Part shown: positions 50,353 through 59,552 of the stretch, piece after piece
How positions within the stretch are numbered: the first letter of the stretch is position 1
Layout of the letters: every line of letters begins with the position of its first letter
NCBI RefSeq assembly: GCF_000721075.1
Contig: NZ_JOEQ01000002.1
Span: forward strand, 248,001 to 312,000
Direction: 5' to 3'
Source: Streptosporangium amethystogenes
GTDB lineage: Bacteria > Actinomycetota > Actinomycetes > Streptosporangiales > Streptosporangiaceae
DNA: 64,000 nt
The notes under the pieces: model-generated
The model's database searches: none
What the model was told of the DNA's origin: nothing
Seen by the model: only the letters and a program-made list of their open reading frames with translations
Position numbers and translations under genes: made by a program

Positions 50353-50480
50353 AGGGAACCTTTTGTGATGTCTTGCGGCATTAGACCGGTATGTCTACCC
50401 GCTCTGGGGCAGGATGTTACCCATCTCTTAGCCCTTATAAGGCGCAATGAGACAAGCAAAGCGCCTCACACGCCGATTCG

Positions 50481-51470
50481 CTAGCCCTGCTCGACACTCG
50501 CCGGGGTGGTGTTTTCCTTGCTTGCGCGAGCATCACGCCGGACCTTCGCCAGGCTGATCGCGGTGGTGACGGCCATCGTGACGACGATGACCGACAGTGA
50601 CACCCAGATCGGCACTTCGGGAGCCCAGGAGACGCCACTGGAGTGCAGCGCCTCGAGGATCAGCTTAACCCCGATGAAACCGAGGATGAACGCGAGACCG
50701 AAGCTGAGGTAGACCAGCCGCTGGAGCAGACCCCCCAGCAGGAAGTAGAGCTGGCGCAGACCCATCAGCGCGAACGCGTTCGCGGTGAAGACGATGAAGG
50801 CGTCGGTGGTCAGGCCGAAAATCGCCGGAATCGAGTCGAGCGCGAACAGCAGGTCGGTGGTGCCGATGGCGATCATGACGATCAGCAGCGGGGTGACCAT
50901 GCGCCTGCCGTTGACCTTGACGACGACCCTGGACCCCACGTAGTCGTCGGTGTGCGGCAGCACACGCCGGGCCCAGCGCAGGACCGCGTTCTCCGGAAGG
51001 TCCTCCTCCTGGCCGAACTGGCGGATGAGCTGGACCGCGGTGTAGATCAGGAACAGGCCGAAGACGTAGAACAGCCAGCCGAAGTTGGCCAGGGCGGCGG
51101 CGCCGACGGCGATGAAGATGCTGCGCATGACCAGCGCCATCAGGATGCCGATCAGCAGCACCTTGTGCTGGTAGATCCTCGGCACCGCGAAGCGGGTCAT
51201 GATGATGTAGAAGACGAAAAGGTTGTCGACGCTCAGGCTGTACTCGGTGATGTAGCCGGCGAAGAACTGTCCCGCGGAGGTGGGGCCCGCGGAGATCCAC
51301 AGCACGATACCGAAGATCACCGCGAGGGTGACATAGAAGCTGACCCAGAACCCGGCCTGCTTGAGGGAGAACTCCCGCGGCTCACCCCGGTCGACGATCC
51401 ACAGATCGAAGGCGAGAACGACGAGCAGACCGCCGATAACGGCCAACCATGCCCAGACAGGAACAATCAC
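50481..51470 (-). CDS. TerC/Alx-family membrane transporter, probable Mn2+ exporter
   Basis: This is a 329-residue membrane protein with about nine helices and the TerC acidic motifs YSLSVDNLFVFYIIM and TTDLLFALDSIPAIFGLT. Recent work on Alx/MeeY-type TerC proteins supports manganese export. The GTG at 51470 has GGAGG 10 bases upstream and gives a clean N-terminus (VIVPVWAWLAV); the longer frame would run into the leader RNA. The leader carries features of a yybP-ykoY manganese riboswitch whose last stem buries this GGAGG. Confidence 0.88.
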   Translation of the reverse strand: MIVPVWAWLAVIGGLLVVLAFDLWIVDRGEPREFSLKQAGFWVSFYVTLAVIFGIVLWISAGPTSAGQFFAGYITEYSLSVDNLFVFYIIMTRFAVPRIYQHKVLLIGILMALVMRSIFIAVGAAALANFGWLFYVFGLFLIYTAVQLIRQFGQEEDLPENAVLRWARRVLPHTDDYVGSRVVVKVNGRRMVTPLLIVMIAIGTTDLLFALDSIPAIFGLTTDAFIVFTANAFALMGLRQLYFLLGGLLQRLVYLSFGLAFILGFIGVKLILEALHSSGVSWAPEVPIWVSLSVIVVTMAVTTAISLAKVRRDARASKENTTPASVEQG

Positions 51471-51479
51471 AACTGATAA

Positions 51480-51640
51480 ACCTCCGGCGGCGCGCACGAC
51501 AGACTGCCGGAGGTCTCTCCCGCCCGCATGAGGCATCGACCGAGATATGTCGAAACGCGGACCGACAGCCCCGGGGGCCTCGTGGAGCGAGGCAACACCG
51601 TGATGACGAGACTGCCGCGAAGGGATACTCCCCCCCTAAA
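51480..51640 (-). promoter_or_regulatory. Probable yybP-ykoY manganese riboswitch in the terC leader
   Basis: Read on the minus strand, the leader has GGGGAGTA (51626-51633), an internal TCGTCA, and GGAGAGACC ending at about 51512. These correspond to the two conserved loops of the yybP-ykoY family. ACCTCCGGC (minus, 51514-51506) then pairs with GCCGGAGGT (51488-51480), hiding the ribosome site of the terC GTG. Manganese binding would be expected to free it. Matching was by eye to remembered consensus. Confidence 0.65.
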
Positions 51641-51782
51641 CACGCCAGTATAGGTCTCCGGCATGGTGGCGCCTAATTCAACATCACGCCCTCCCCGCCT
51701 GTTCCATCGGGCTTCCCGCGTCTCCCGCCGCCAGGCCCCAAACCCCCTTCGAAGACCTGGCGCGGACCGCGTGCCGGCCCCT

Positions 51783-52898
51783 TCAGCCCCTCGGGGGAAG
51801 CCCGGCGTAGACCGCGAGCACCGCCTCCAGCGCCTCCGGTTCACCCGGCATCCCACGCCCTCGCCCGGCGGCGGCAGCGGCCAGTTCCGCCGCGAGACCG
51901 TCGTCGACGAGCACCCTCGCGACCGCGTCGCGCATCGCCGCGACGTCCCCGTACGGCACCAGCAGTCCCGCCTCACCCACCATCGCCGGGATGCCCCCCA
52001 CCGCGGTGGCGATGACCGCCGTCCCCGCCCGCAGGGCCTCCTGCACGGTGAGCGGCTGCCCCTCCCAGCGGCTCGGCACCAGCAGTGCCCTGGCCACCCC
52101 GAGCAGGTCCCCCACGTCGGTACGGGCACCGAGCAGCCGCACCGGCAGGTTCTCCCGGTCGATCCGTTCCTGCAACTCCGCCCGCAGCGGCCCCTCCCCC
52201 GCCACCAGGAACACCGGCCCCGACGCGTGCTCTGCGGCCCGGCGAACCTCCGGCAGGGCCTTCGCGACATCGAGCAGGGTCTCCAGGCCCTTCTGCTGGG
52301 CGAGCCTGGCGACCGTCAGGAAGATCACCCGCTCTCCGGTACCGAGTTCCCGCCGGATGTCCCCGGCCTCGCGCCCTGAAGGGGGCAGCACAGGCGCCGG
52401 GACCACGGCGGCCTCGACGTGCCCGGCCCCCAGGTGGGCCATCCGCTCCCCCAGATCGGGGGAGACGACCAGGATCCGATCGGCGCGGCGGGCCACGATC
52501 CGTTCCAGGAGGCCGTAGACCGCGCCGACCACGCCGCCCGCGGTCGCGGCGTTGTGCAGGGTCACCACCAGGCCGGCCCCGGTTCCGGCCAGCGCGATCG
52601 CCGCCAGCGCCCCGGCCCTCAGCCCGTGGGCGTGCACGGCATGCGCCCCGCGCAGCGTCCTGAGCGCCATGACCGCCCGAAGATCGTCGAGCGGGCGGGG
52701 CCGATCGGAGATCGGCACCGGTACGAAGCGCGCGCCGAGCGCGGTGAACCCGAAGGCCCGCTCCGTGCTCGGGGGACCTGCCACGACCACCCGGTGGCCG
52801 CCACGCACCAGCCCTCCGGCCAGCATGGCGACGTGCCTGCCGACCCCTCCCTCGCTCGTGCCCAGCACGAACGCCACACGCGTCCCCTGATCAGCCAT
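51783..52898 (-). CDS. Glycosyltransferase family 4
   Basis: This is a 371-residue GT-B enzyme. The N-terminal domain opens GTSEGGVGRHVAMLAGGL, and the C-terminal domain has VARLAQQKGLETLLDVA, VAGEGPL and the nucleotide-sugar motif PSRWEGQPLTVQEALRAGTAVIATAVGG. It probably adds sugars to a cell-envelope lipid or glycan, since it overlaps the murJ stop by 8 bases and ends the envelope operon. Donor and acceptor cannot be read. The 51661-51782 stretch beyond it is non-coding. Confidence 0.88.
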   Translation of the reverse strand: MADQGTRVAFVLGTSEGGVGRHVAMLAGGLVRGGHRVVVAGPPSTERAFGFTALGARFVPVPISDRPRPLDDLRAVMALRTLRGAHAVHAHGLRAGALAAIALAGTGAGLVVTLHNAATAGGVVGAVYGLLERIVARRADRILVVSPDLGERMAHLGAGHVEAAVVPAPVLPPSGREAGDIRRELGTGERVIFLTVARLAQQKGLETLLDVAKALPEVRRAAEHASGPVFLVAGEGPLRAELQERIDRENLPVRLLGARTDVGDLLGVARALLVPSRWEGQPLTVQEALRAGTAVIATAVGGIPAMVGEAGLLVPYGDVAAMRDAVARVLVDDGLAAELAAAAAGRGRGMPGEPEALEAVLAVYAGLPPRG

Positions 52899-54540
52899 CG
52901 AAACCGCTCCCCTCCTTCACCGGTCCCCTGCGCAGTCGTGCCAGCAGCGCCCGGGCGTCTCGCCTGTCGACCATCATCGCCACGACCGCGAACGCGGCTG
53001 TCCCGGCGATCGCGGCGGCCAGTCCGACCGGCACGGACTCCCACCTGGACACCGCTCCGAAGGCATCGACCAGGGTCAGCCCCGCCCCCCAGGCCGCGAC
53101 GCCGCCGACCAGGGCGGCCAGGAAAGTGCGCGGCGTTCCCTCCAACGCGGTCGCCCCCCTGGCCCGGAGTACCGCGAGGACCAGCAACAGCCCGCCGACG
53201 GTCATGCCGATCGTGCTGCCCAGTGCCAGTTGCCCGACCACGTCGGCCGGACCCGCTGCGGCGCGGGCGAGCACGACCTGTGCCGCCAGTGCGACGGCCC
53301 ACCCGGCCACCGAGGCGACCGCCGCCGACCGCCCCCGACCGCAGGCGTACAGGATGCGGGCCAGGTGCAGCATGAGCGCGTACCCGGCCAGGCCGGGCGC
53401 GAACAGCGCGACGGCCCTGGCCATCTCGGCGGGCTCCCCACCCGGAGTCTCCTCCAGGAAGACCCGCGACACCGGTAGCGCGACCGCCGCCATCACTCCG
53501 GCCGCGAGCCCCGTCACCAGCAGCACGATCCGCGTGGTGGAGGAGGTCAAAGCGTTGAACCCGGGCAGGTCCCCCTCTGCGGCGCGGGTGGACAGCACCG
53601 GGAAGGAGCTGGTGGCGATCGGCATCACGAGCACCGCGTACGGCAGCTGGTACAGCGCCCAGGCGTAGGTGTAGACACCGATCGCGCCCTTGCCGCCCAG
53701 GTCATTGGCCAGAAGGATGACGACGAGCAGCGCGACCTGCTGCGCGATCAGCACGGCGATACCGGCGGTGGCGAGCCCGCGCGCCCGGGCCGCGACCCCG
53801 GGCGGGAACGACAGCGAGGGCCGCAGCCGGAGCTTGAGCCTGACCACCGGGACGACCACGGTGAGCACCATCGCGGCGGCGGCGACGGTCGCGCCCAGGG
53901 AGAGCGAGAGCTGCCCCGCGGCGGTCAGGTCCGCCAGGTCCCTGGCCGCCGTCCCGTTGAGCGCCTCGAACAGCAGCATGGAGCCAACGATGAGCAGGCT
54001 GGAGACCAGTGGAGCCAGGGCCGGGCCCATGAACCGCCGGTGTGCCTGGAGCACGCCGTACAGGACCACTGCCAGCCCGAAGAAGATCATACGAGGGGCG
54101 AAGACGACGAGCATGCCGGTGCCGACCTCGACGACCTCCGCCAGGTCGCAGCCGCTCGGACCGCCCACCAGCAGCGCGACGATCGGCCCGGCGAACGCCA
54201 CGATGAGCAGCGCCAGCGGCACCATGATGAGCATCACCCAGGTGAGCAGCGCCGAGGTGATCTGGCCGACCTCCGCCCTGGCCTCGGGGTCGTCGTCGGC
54301 CCTGGAGGCCACCGAGGCCAGCACCGGCACCACCATCCCGGCCAGCGCGCCGCCCGCCACCAGCTCGAAGACGATGTTGGGCACGTAGTTGGCGGTGTTG
54401 TAGGCGGTGCTCAGGCAGAGGTTGCCGACGGTCTGCGACTGGACGAGATAGCGGCCGAACCCGACGAGCCGGGCCAGGACGGTCACGATCCCGATGAGAA
54501 GTGCCGCTCCCGCGATCCCTCGGGCGATCCTGCTGCTCAT
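52891..54540 (-). CDS. murJ: Lipid II flippase MurJ
   Basis: This is a 549-residue MATE-like flippase with about 14 membrane helices. The N-terminal block GIVTVLARLVGFGRYLVQSQTVG and PNIVFELVAGGALAGMVVPVL are family landmarks, and a central basic patch (RLKLRLRPSLSFPPG) precedes the second half. It moves peptidoglycan precursor across the membrane. The ATG overlaps the stop of the MraY-like gene (ATGA). The short cytoplasmic end lacks the pseudokinase domain of mycobacterial MviN. Confidence 0.9.
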   Translation of the reverse strand: MSSRIARGIAGAALLIGIVTVLARLVGFGRYLVQSQTVGNLCLSTAYNTANYVPNIVFELVAGGALAGMVVPVLASVASRADDDPEARAEVGQITSALLTWVMLIMVPLALLIVAFAGPIVALLVGGPSGCDLAEVVEVGTGMLVVFAPRMIFFGLAVVLYGVLQAHRRFMGPALAPLVSSLLIVGSMLLFEALNGTAARDLADLTAAGQLSLSLGATVAAAAMVLTVVVPVVRLKLRLRPSLSFPPGVAARARGLATAGIAVLIAQQVALLVVILLANDLGGKGAIGVYTYAWALYQLPYAVLVMPIATSSFPVLSTRAAEGDLPGFNALTSSTTRIVLLVTGLAAGVMAAVALPVSRVFLEETPGGEPAEMARAVALFAPGLAGYALMLHLARILYACGRGRSAAVASVAGWAVALAAQVVLARAAAGPADVVGQLALGSTIGMTVGGLLLVLAVLRARGATALEGTPRTFLAALVGGVAAWGAGLTLVDAFGAVSRWESVPVGLAAAIAGTAAFAVVAMMVDRRDARALLARLRRGPVKEGSGFDG

Positions 54541-55403
54541 CGGGTGGCGGGTGCCTGCTCCAGGGGACGACGGCCCAGCATGTCGAGGCGGTGCAGGACG
54601 GGGTTGCCCGCGATCACCTTGGTGAAGCTGACCTTCTCCGAGGCGGCGGTCAGCGCGACCACCGTGCCGAGCACGGCCAGGCGTCCCGGGCGGCCCAGGG
54701 TGACGGCGGCGGCCAGGCCGACAAGCGCGCCCAGCGCGTTGGCCCCCGCGTCGCCGAGCATGGCCCGCTCGCCGAGGTCCTCGGGCAGCAGCGCGGCGGC
54801 GGCGCCCATGGGAAGCGCGGCCAGGGTGGCCGGGACCGGGTCGTCCCTGAACAGAGCCGCGGCGAGCAGGGGTGCGCCGGCGAGCAGGCCCACCTTGACG
54901 GCACGCCCGGGACGCAGGTCGAAGAGGTTGGCCAGGTTGGCGCTCCCGGCGATCAGCACGCCGTTGACGGCGACGTCGAAGGGCGCCCGGGAGGTGGCGG
55001 CCGCGGCGGCCAGGCCGGTCGCGCCGATGCCGAGGATCTTCACGGCCCCGCTGGTGACCTCCCCCTTGGCCAGGGCGCTCAGATGCCCCTTGAACCCCTT
55101 GGAGGAGGTCGCGCCGTACAGGTCGTCGTAGGCACCGAGGCCGCCGGCCCCCACGGCGGCCAGCAGCGCCGCCGCCCGGGCCCTGCCGGTCAGGCCGGGG
55201 ATCACGGCCGCCGCGGCACCGGCGCCGGCGACGAACGCCGGGCCCTCCAGCAGGGTGATCGGTTCGCCCCTGTGGTTCGTGCGCGCCCAGGTCTCCACAT
55301 CGCCGACCGGAGGCCTGCGGGTGAAGGCCGCGTACGCGGCACGCGCGGCGACCGCGCCGAGGAGCGCACCGGTGAGGGCACCGAGAAAAGCACGACGAGC
55401 CAT
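54537..55403 (-). CDS. MraY/WecA-like membrane protein (divergent glycosyl-1-phosphate transferase)
   Basis: This is a 288-residue membrane protein. GAYDDLYGATSSKGFKGHLSAL recalls the DD motif and following basic stretch of polyprenyl-phosphate GlcNAc/MurNAc-pentapeptide transferases. NLFDLRPGRAVK and MLGDAGANALGALVG match later MraY/WecA motifs. The family's catalytic Asp in the N-x-x-N-x-x-D-G block reads NLANLFDLRPGR here, so the protein may be a variant branch. It sits between steB and murJ, fitting a role in envelope precursor handling. Confidence 0.7.
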   Translation of the reverse strand: MARRAFLGALTGALLGAVAARAAYAAFTRRPPVGDVETWARTNHRGEPITLLEGPAFVAGAGAAAAVIPGLTGRARAAALLAAVGAGGLGAYDDLYGATSSKGFKGHLSALAKGEVTSGAVKILGIGATGLAAAAATSRAPFDVAVNGVLIAGSANLANLFDLRPGRAVKVGLLAGAPLLAAALFRDDPVPATLAALPMGAAAALLPEDLGERAMLGDAGANALGALVGLAAAVTLGRPGRLAVLGTVVALTAASEKVSFTKVIAGNPVLHRLDMLGRRPLEQAPATR

Positions 55404-55407
55404 CGGG

Positions 55408-56382
55408 TCATCCTCCGGAGGTGGCCGTGACGGCCGTGGGGGTGGGCGTCGCGCTGGGCTTGATACCAGAGACGCCGGAGCCTATGCCGTACTGGCCGGC
55501 GAGCCCGGCCAGTTGCTCTCGGAGAGCGTAGACCACCACGACCCGCCCCGCGGGCATATCCGCGGTGTCGACACTGGAGACCTTCTCTGTGAAGGAGGTG
55601 TCCTCCCGGAGCGCGGTGATGATCCCACCGGCCGCGGCGGAGGTCTGCGTACCGGCCACCACCGTGCCCTGGCCCACCTCGTCCAGGCCCAGTGCCAGGG
55701 CCACGAGCGCACCCGCCCGCCCGGCGGCGGTCTCTCCGGTGTACGCCTCCGCGGGGGCGACCATCAGGGCCAGTTCCGCGCGCTTGGCGGGGTCGTCGGT
55801 GATGGTGAGCAGGCCGGCGCGCTGGAAGGCGTCGAGGATGCCCACACCGGCCGGATGCTCCTTGCCCGCCTGGACGGGGTCGCTGGTCACGATCGCGTCG
55901 GCGAGCACCTGGGCCGCCTTGTCGTATGCCGTGTCCTCGACGGGGAAGACGGTCTCGGCGGCCTTGGCCCCGACGGCCAGCTTGTCGACGAAACCCGTCT
56001 GGGCGGGGTCGATGTACCTCTCGGTGAGGGTGATCCGGCCGGTCACGATCGCCCCGGCCTCCTCGATCACCTGCTGCGCCGACTCACGCACGCCCACCGT
56101 GGCGCCCGGCGCCTCGACGACCACCACGCGCTTGCCCACGAGCGCGTCCTGGACCAGCCGAGGGGTGTCGGCGGCCACGAAGGCGTCGTTGCCCGCCTCG
56201 CGCCGCTGCAGGGCCTCCACCTGGATGCGGAGCTCGTTGTTGCCCTCGCGGAGCTGGTTGGCCAGGCCCTCGCTCGCCTTGATGACGGGGTCTTCGAGGA
56301 GGGTGGTGCCCAGCACGATGCCCACCGACAGCGCGAGGAAGATCGCGACGATGGAGACGAGGTGATAGCGGAAATCGATCAC
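55408..56382 (-). CDS. steB: SteB/MctB-like membrane-anchored protein
   Basis: This is a 324-residue protein with one N-terminal membrane helix (LVSIVAIFLALSVGIVLGTTLL), a coiled coil (LANQLREGNNELRIQVEALQRRE) and an extracellular domain. The family includes mycobacterial MctB (copper-resistance channel) and corynebacterial SteB, a partner of SteA at the division site. The GTG start overlaps the steA stop (GTGA). Adjacency to steA and murJ favours the division role. Confidence 0.82.
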   Translation of the reverse strand: MIDFRYHLVSIVAIFLALSVGIVLGTTLLEDPVIKASEGLANQLREGNNELRIQVEALQRREAGNDAFVAADTPRLVQDALVGKRVVVVEAPGATVGVRESAQQVIEEAGAIVTGRITLTERYIDPAQTGFVDKLAVGAKAAETVFPVEDTAYDKAAQVLADAIVTSDPVQAGKEHPAGVGILDAFQRAGLLTITDDPAKRAELALMVAPAEAYTGETAAGRAGALVALALGLDEVGQGTVVAGTQTSAAAGGIITALREDTSFTEKVSSVDTADMPAGRVVVVYALREQLAGLAGQYGIGSGVSGIKPSATPTPTAVTATSGG

Positions 56383-57590
56383 GAGAAGAGTCCGACCAGC
56401 CAGAAGATGAAGCCGCTCCAGACGTCGCGGACGCTGTCCAGCCAGATCTTGCCCACCGGAGAGACGACGATCGCCACTCCCATGGTGATCAGCGTGGTGG
56501 CGACGAGCAGGAGCAGGGACGGGGTGGAGATCCGGCTGCGGTAGAGCCGGCTGACGCCCTTTGCGTCGACGAGCTTGCTGCCCACCCGCAGGCGGGTGAG
56601 GAAGGTGCTGGCCATGCCGGAGCGCCCCTTGTCGAGGAACTCCACCAGCGTCGCGTGAGTGCCGACGGCGACGATGAGGTCGGCACCCTTGTCGTCGGCG
56701 AGCAGCATGGCGATGTCCTCGCTGGTACCGATCGCCGGGAAGATCACCGCGCTGCGGCCGAGCTGCTGGACCCGTTCCAGCCCCGGTGCCCTGCCGTCGC
56801 GGTAGGCGTGCACGACCAGCTCGGCACCGGTGGTGAGCGCCTTGGTGGAGACCGAGTCGAAGTCGCCGACGATGATGTCCGGCAGGTAACCGGCCTCCAG
56901 CAGCGCGTCGGCCCCGCCGTCCACCCCGATCATGACCGGGCGGTATTCACGAATGTAGGGACGGAGGGCGGCGATGTCCTCCTTGTAGTGGTAACCGCGC
57001 ACCACGATGAGGACGTGCCGGCCCTCCAAGACGGTCCGGATGTCGGGAACACCGATCCCGTCGATGAGGAGGTCACGCTCACGGCGGACGTACTCCATGG
57101 TGTTGACCGCGAACGCCTCGATCTGCACGGTCAGCCCGGCCCGCGCCTCGGTCATCGCGGCCTCGACGGACTCGGGGGTCTGCAGGTCGCCCTTGCCGAC
57201 CGTCTCCTCGTCGAGGTAGACGACGCCCTCGTGCAGCCGGACCAGGTCTCCGTCCCTGATCCGCTCGAACAACTCGGAGGTGGCGTTGTCCACGAACGGC
57301 ACTCCGGCGTCAACGATGATCTGCGGGCCCAGGTTGGGGTAACGGCCGCTGATGCCCGCGGCGACGTTGACAACGCCTGCCGCACCGCACGCGACAAGCG
57401 CCTCCGCGCTGACCCGGTCAACGTCAACGTGATCGATAATCGCGATTTCCCCGGCCCTGAGGCGCTTGGTCAGCCTCTTGGTCCGCCGATCGATTCTCGC
57501 CACTGCCGTCACCCCGGGAAGATCCGTGACCTTCCTGCGGCGGAGGTACCCGGTGAGCCTGTCTTGAAGCCCGTCAATCGGCACCTTCAT
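56379..57590 (-). CDS. steA: SteA-like cytokinetic protein
   Basis: This is a protein of about 403 residues. The N-terminal half includes GEIAIIDHVDVDRVSAEALVACGAAGVVNVA, and a TPPK-like sugar-pyrophosphokinase domain has VIGVDGGADALLEAGYLPDIIVGDFDSVS. A single C-terminal membrane helix pair comes last (LLLLVATTLITMGVAIVV, FIFWLVGLF). Actinobacterial SteA localises to the division site with SteB. I prefer the ATG at 57590 (AGGA 8 bases before); 57599 and 57629 are alternatives. Confidence 0.85.
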   Translation of the reverse strand: MKVPIDGLQDRLTGYLRRRKVTDLPGVTAVARIDRRTKRLTKRLRAGEIAIIDHVDVDRVSAEALVACGAAGVVNVAAGISGRYPNLGPQIIVDAGVPFVDNATSELFERIRDGDLVRLHEGVVYLDEETVGKGDLQTPESVEAAMTEARAGLTVQIEAFAVNTMEYVRRERDLLIDGIGVPDIRTVLEGRHVLIVVRGYHYKEDIAALRPYIREYRPVMIGVDGGADALLEAGYLPDIIVGDFDSVSTKALTTGAELVVHAYRDGRAPGLERVQQLGRSAVIFPAIGTSEDIAMLLADDKGADLIVAVGTHATLVEFLDKGRSGMASTFLTRLRVGSKLVDAKGVSRLYRSRISTPSLLLLVATTLITMGVAIVVSPVGKIWLDSVRDVWSGFIFWLVGLFS

Positions 57591-57749
57591 CACGACCATC
57601 CTGCCAGAGTGAACGACCAGGAGAGCCAAACAGTCGGCAGCGTGTCAGGTACGTCACCCGTGACCCCCGTCACCCGCTCCCCCGGAACATACGGATTACT
57701 CTTTCAAACCGCTACTTACTCCCTCGTCTCTCCTTCCCGGGGCGTCCGG

Positions 57750-59462
57750 TCATGCCTTGTCGGCGGCCGCGATCGACAGGAGCTCCTCCGCGTGCGCACG
57801 GCCCAGCTCGGAGTTCTCAAGCCCGGCGAGCATTCGGGACAGCTCCCGCGCCCTGCCGTCCTTGTCAAGGGCGATCACACCGCTCCGCACCACGCTCCCG
57901 TCATCGGCCTTCTCCACCACGAGATGCTGGTCGGCGAAGGCCGCGACCTGCGGAAGGTGGGTGACGACGATCACCTGGGAGGTCCTGGCCAGTCGCGCCA
58001 GCCTGCGGCCGATCTCCACCGCGGCCTTGCCGCCCACGCCCGCGTCGACCTCGTCGAAGACGAACGTCGGGACGGGGTCGGCGCCGGCGAACACCACCTC
58101 GATGGCGAGCATCACCCGACTCAGCTCACCGCCCGAGGCGCCCTTGTTCAGTGGCAGGGGCGGCGAGGCAGGGTGCGGCGACAGCCGCAGCTCGACCTCG
58201 TCGACACCGTGCGGGCCGAACTCGGGGGCGGCGACGATGGTGACCACCACCCTGGCGTGCGGCATGGCCAGCGCGGTGAGCTCCTCGGTCACCGCCTGCC
58301 CGAAGCGCTCCGCGGCCACCGACCTGACCCGGGTCAGGTCGGTGGCCAGCTCGGTGAGGCGCCCGGTGAGCTCCTCGTGCTCGCGGGTGAGCTCACCGAT
58401 GCGGTCGTCGTCGCCGTCGAGCTCCGCGACGCGTGCGGCGGCCCGAGCGGCCCAGTCGAGCACCTCGGCGGTGTCCTGACCGTACCTGCGGATGACATGG
58501 ATGAGCGCGGCCCGCCGCTCCTGCACCGCCGCGAGCCGACCCGGATCCGCGTCGATCGACTCGGCGTACGCGGCCAGCTCGGTGGCGACGTCGGAGATCA
58601 GGTAACCCGCCTCGGCGAGCCTTTCGGCGATCCCGGCGAGCGCCGGGTCGAAGTCGCGCACCGCCTCGACCACCGTACGGGCCTCACCGACCAGCGCGAT
58701 GGCGTCGGGCATGGCCTGCTGGCCGGACATCGGGTCACCGAGCAGCGCCCGGTGCGCCGTCTCCGCGGCGCTCCGGAGGGAGTCCGCGTGGGAGAGCCGC
58801 TCCTCCTCCTCGCGCAGCTCGGTCTCCTCGCCGGCCTTGGGGTCGACCCTCTCGATCTCACCGAGCCCGAACCTGAGCTGGTCGGCCTCCTGGGCGCGCT
58901 CCCTGGCTCTGGTGGTCAGCTCGGCCAGCTGCTCCGTGATCTTCCTGTGCCGCTTGTACGCCTGTTCGTAGGCGCGCAACGGCTTGATCAGTTCCTCGCC
59001 CGCGTAACGGTCGAGAGCGGCGCGCTGGCGACCGGGCTGCAGCAGCCGCTGCTGGTCCATCTGGCCGTGCACGGCCACCAGGTCCTCGGCCAGGTAGGTG
59101 AGCGTGCCGACGGGGACGGTGCGCCCACCCAGCCAGGCACGGCTGCGCCCCTCGACGGAGACGGTCCGCGAGATGATCAACTCGCCGTCCTCGACCTCGC
59201 CGCCCACGTCCTGCACCTGCTGCGCGACCCGTCCCGCCGGGTCGACGATCAGTGTGCCCTCGATGGTGGCCCGCTCAGAGCCGGGACGGACCCGGGCGGG
59301 ATCGGCCCGGCCGCCGAACAACAGCCCCAGACCGGTCACCACCATGGTCTTGCCCGCGCCCGTCTCGCCCGTGACCACGGTGAATCCCGGCGATAGCACC
59401 AGGACGGCCTCGTCGATCACGCCGAGTCCCTGGATGCGGACCTCCTCGACCCTGGGTCGCAC
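57750..59462 (-). CDS. recN: DNA repair protein RecN
   Basis: This is a 570-residue SMC-like ATPase for double-strand-break repair. VRIQGLGVIDEAVL starts the fold, and Walker A is GETGAGKTMV. Coiled coils follow (LAELTTRARERAQEADQLRFGLGEIER and similar), then the signature GASGGELSRVMLAIE, Walker B FVFDEVDAGVGGKAAVEIG and VTHLPQVAAFAD. The GTG start is at 59462. It is first of the recN-steA-steB envelope block and downstream of nadK, the usual order. Confidence 0.96.
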   Translation of the reverse strand: MRPRVEEVRIQGLGVIDEAVLVLSPGFTVVTGETGAGKTMVVTGLGLLFGGRADPARVRPGSERATIEGTLIVDPAGRVAQQVQDVGGEVEDGELIISRTVSVEGRSRAWLGGRTVPVGTLTYLAEDLVAVHGQMDQQRLLQPGRQRAALDRYAGEELIKPLRAYEQAYKRHRKITEQLAELTTRARERAQEADQLRFGLGEIERVDPKAGEETELREEEERLSHADSLRSAAETAHRALLGDPMSGQQAMPDAIALVGEARTVVEAVRDFDPALAGIAERLAEAGYLISDVATELAAYAESIDADPGRLAAVQERRAALIHVIRRYGQDTAEVLDWAARAAARVAELDGDDDRIGELTREHEELTGRLTELATDLTRVRSVAAERFGQAVTEELTALAMPHARVVVTIVAAPEFGPHGVDEVELRLSPHPASPPLPLNKGASGGELSRVMLAIEVVFAGADPVPTFVFDEVDAGVGGKAAVEIGRRLARLARTSQVIVVTHLPQVAAFADQHLVVEKADDGSVVRSGVIALDKDGRARELSRMLAGLENSELGRAHAEELLSIAAADKA

Positions 59463-59552
59463 TGGTCCCTCCCGTCACATCGAATTCACCGAACATCAGT
59501 GCGGTGCGCGGGCACGATCCTACGCGCTTGAGACGTCACCCGCCCTGCCGTA

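Noticed and set aside
56655..59396. 913-codon plus-strand frame opposite steA and recN
   Set aside because: It is a shadow of two well-recognised minus-strand genes, caused by high third-position GC.
59463..59552. Possible LexA box upstream of recN
   Set aside because: The GTTC/GAAT elements are in the wrong arrangement for the GAAC-N4-GTTC palindrome. No convincing SOS box there or upstream of uvrA.
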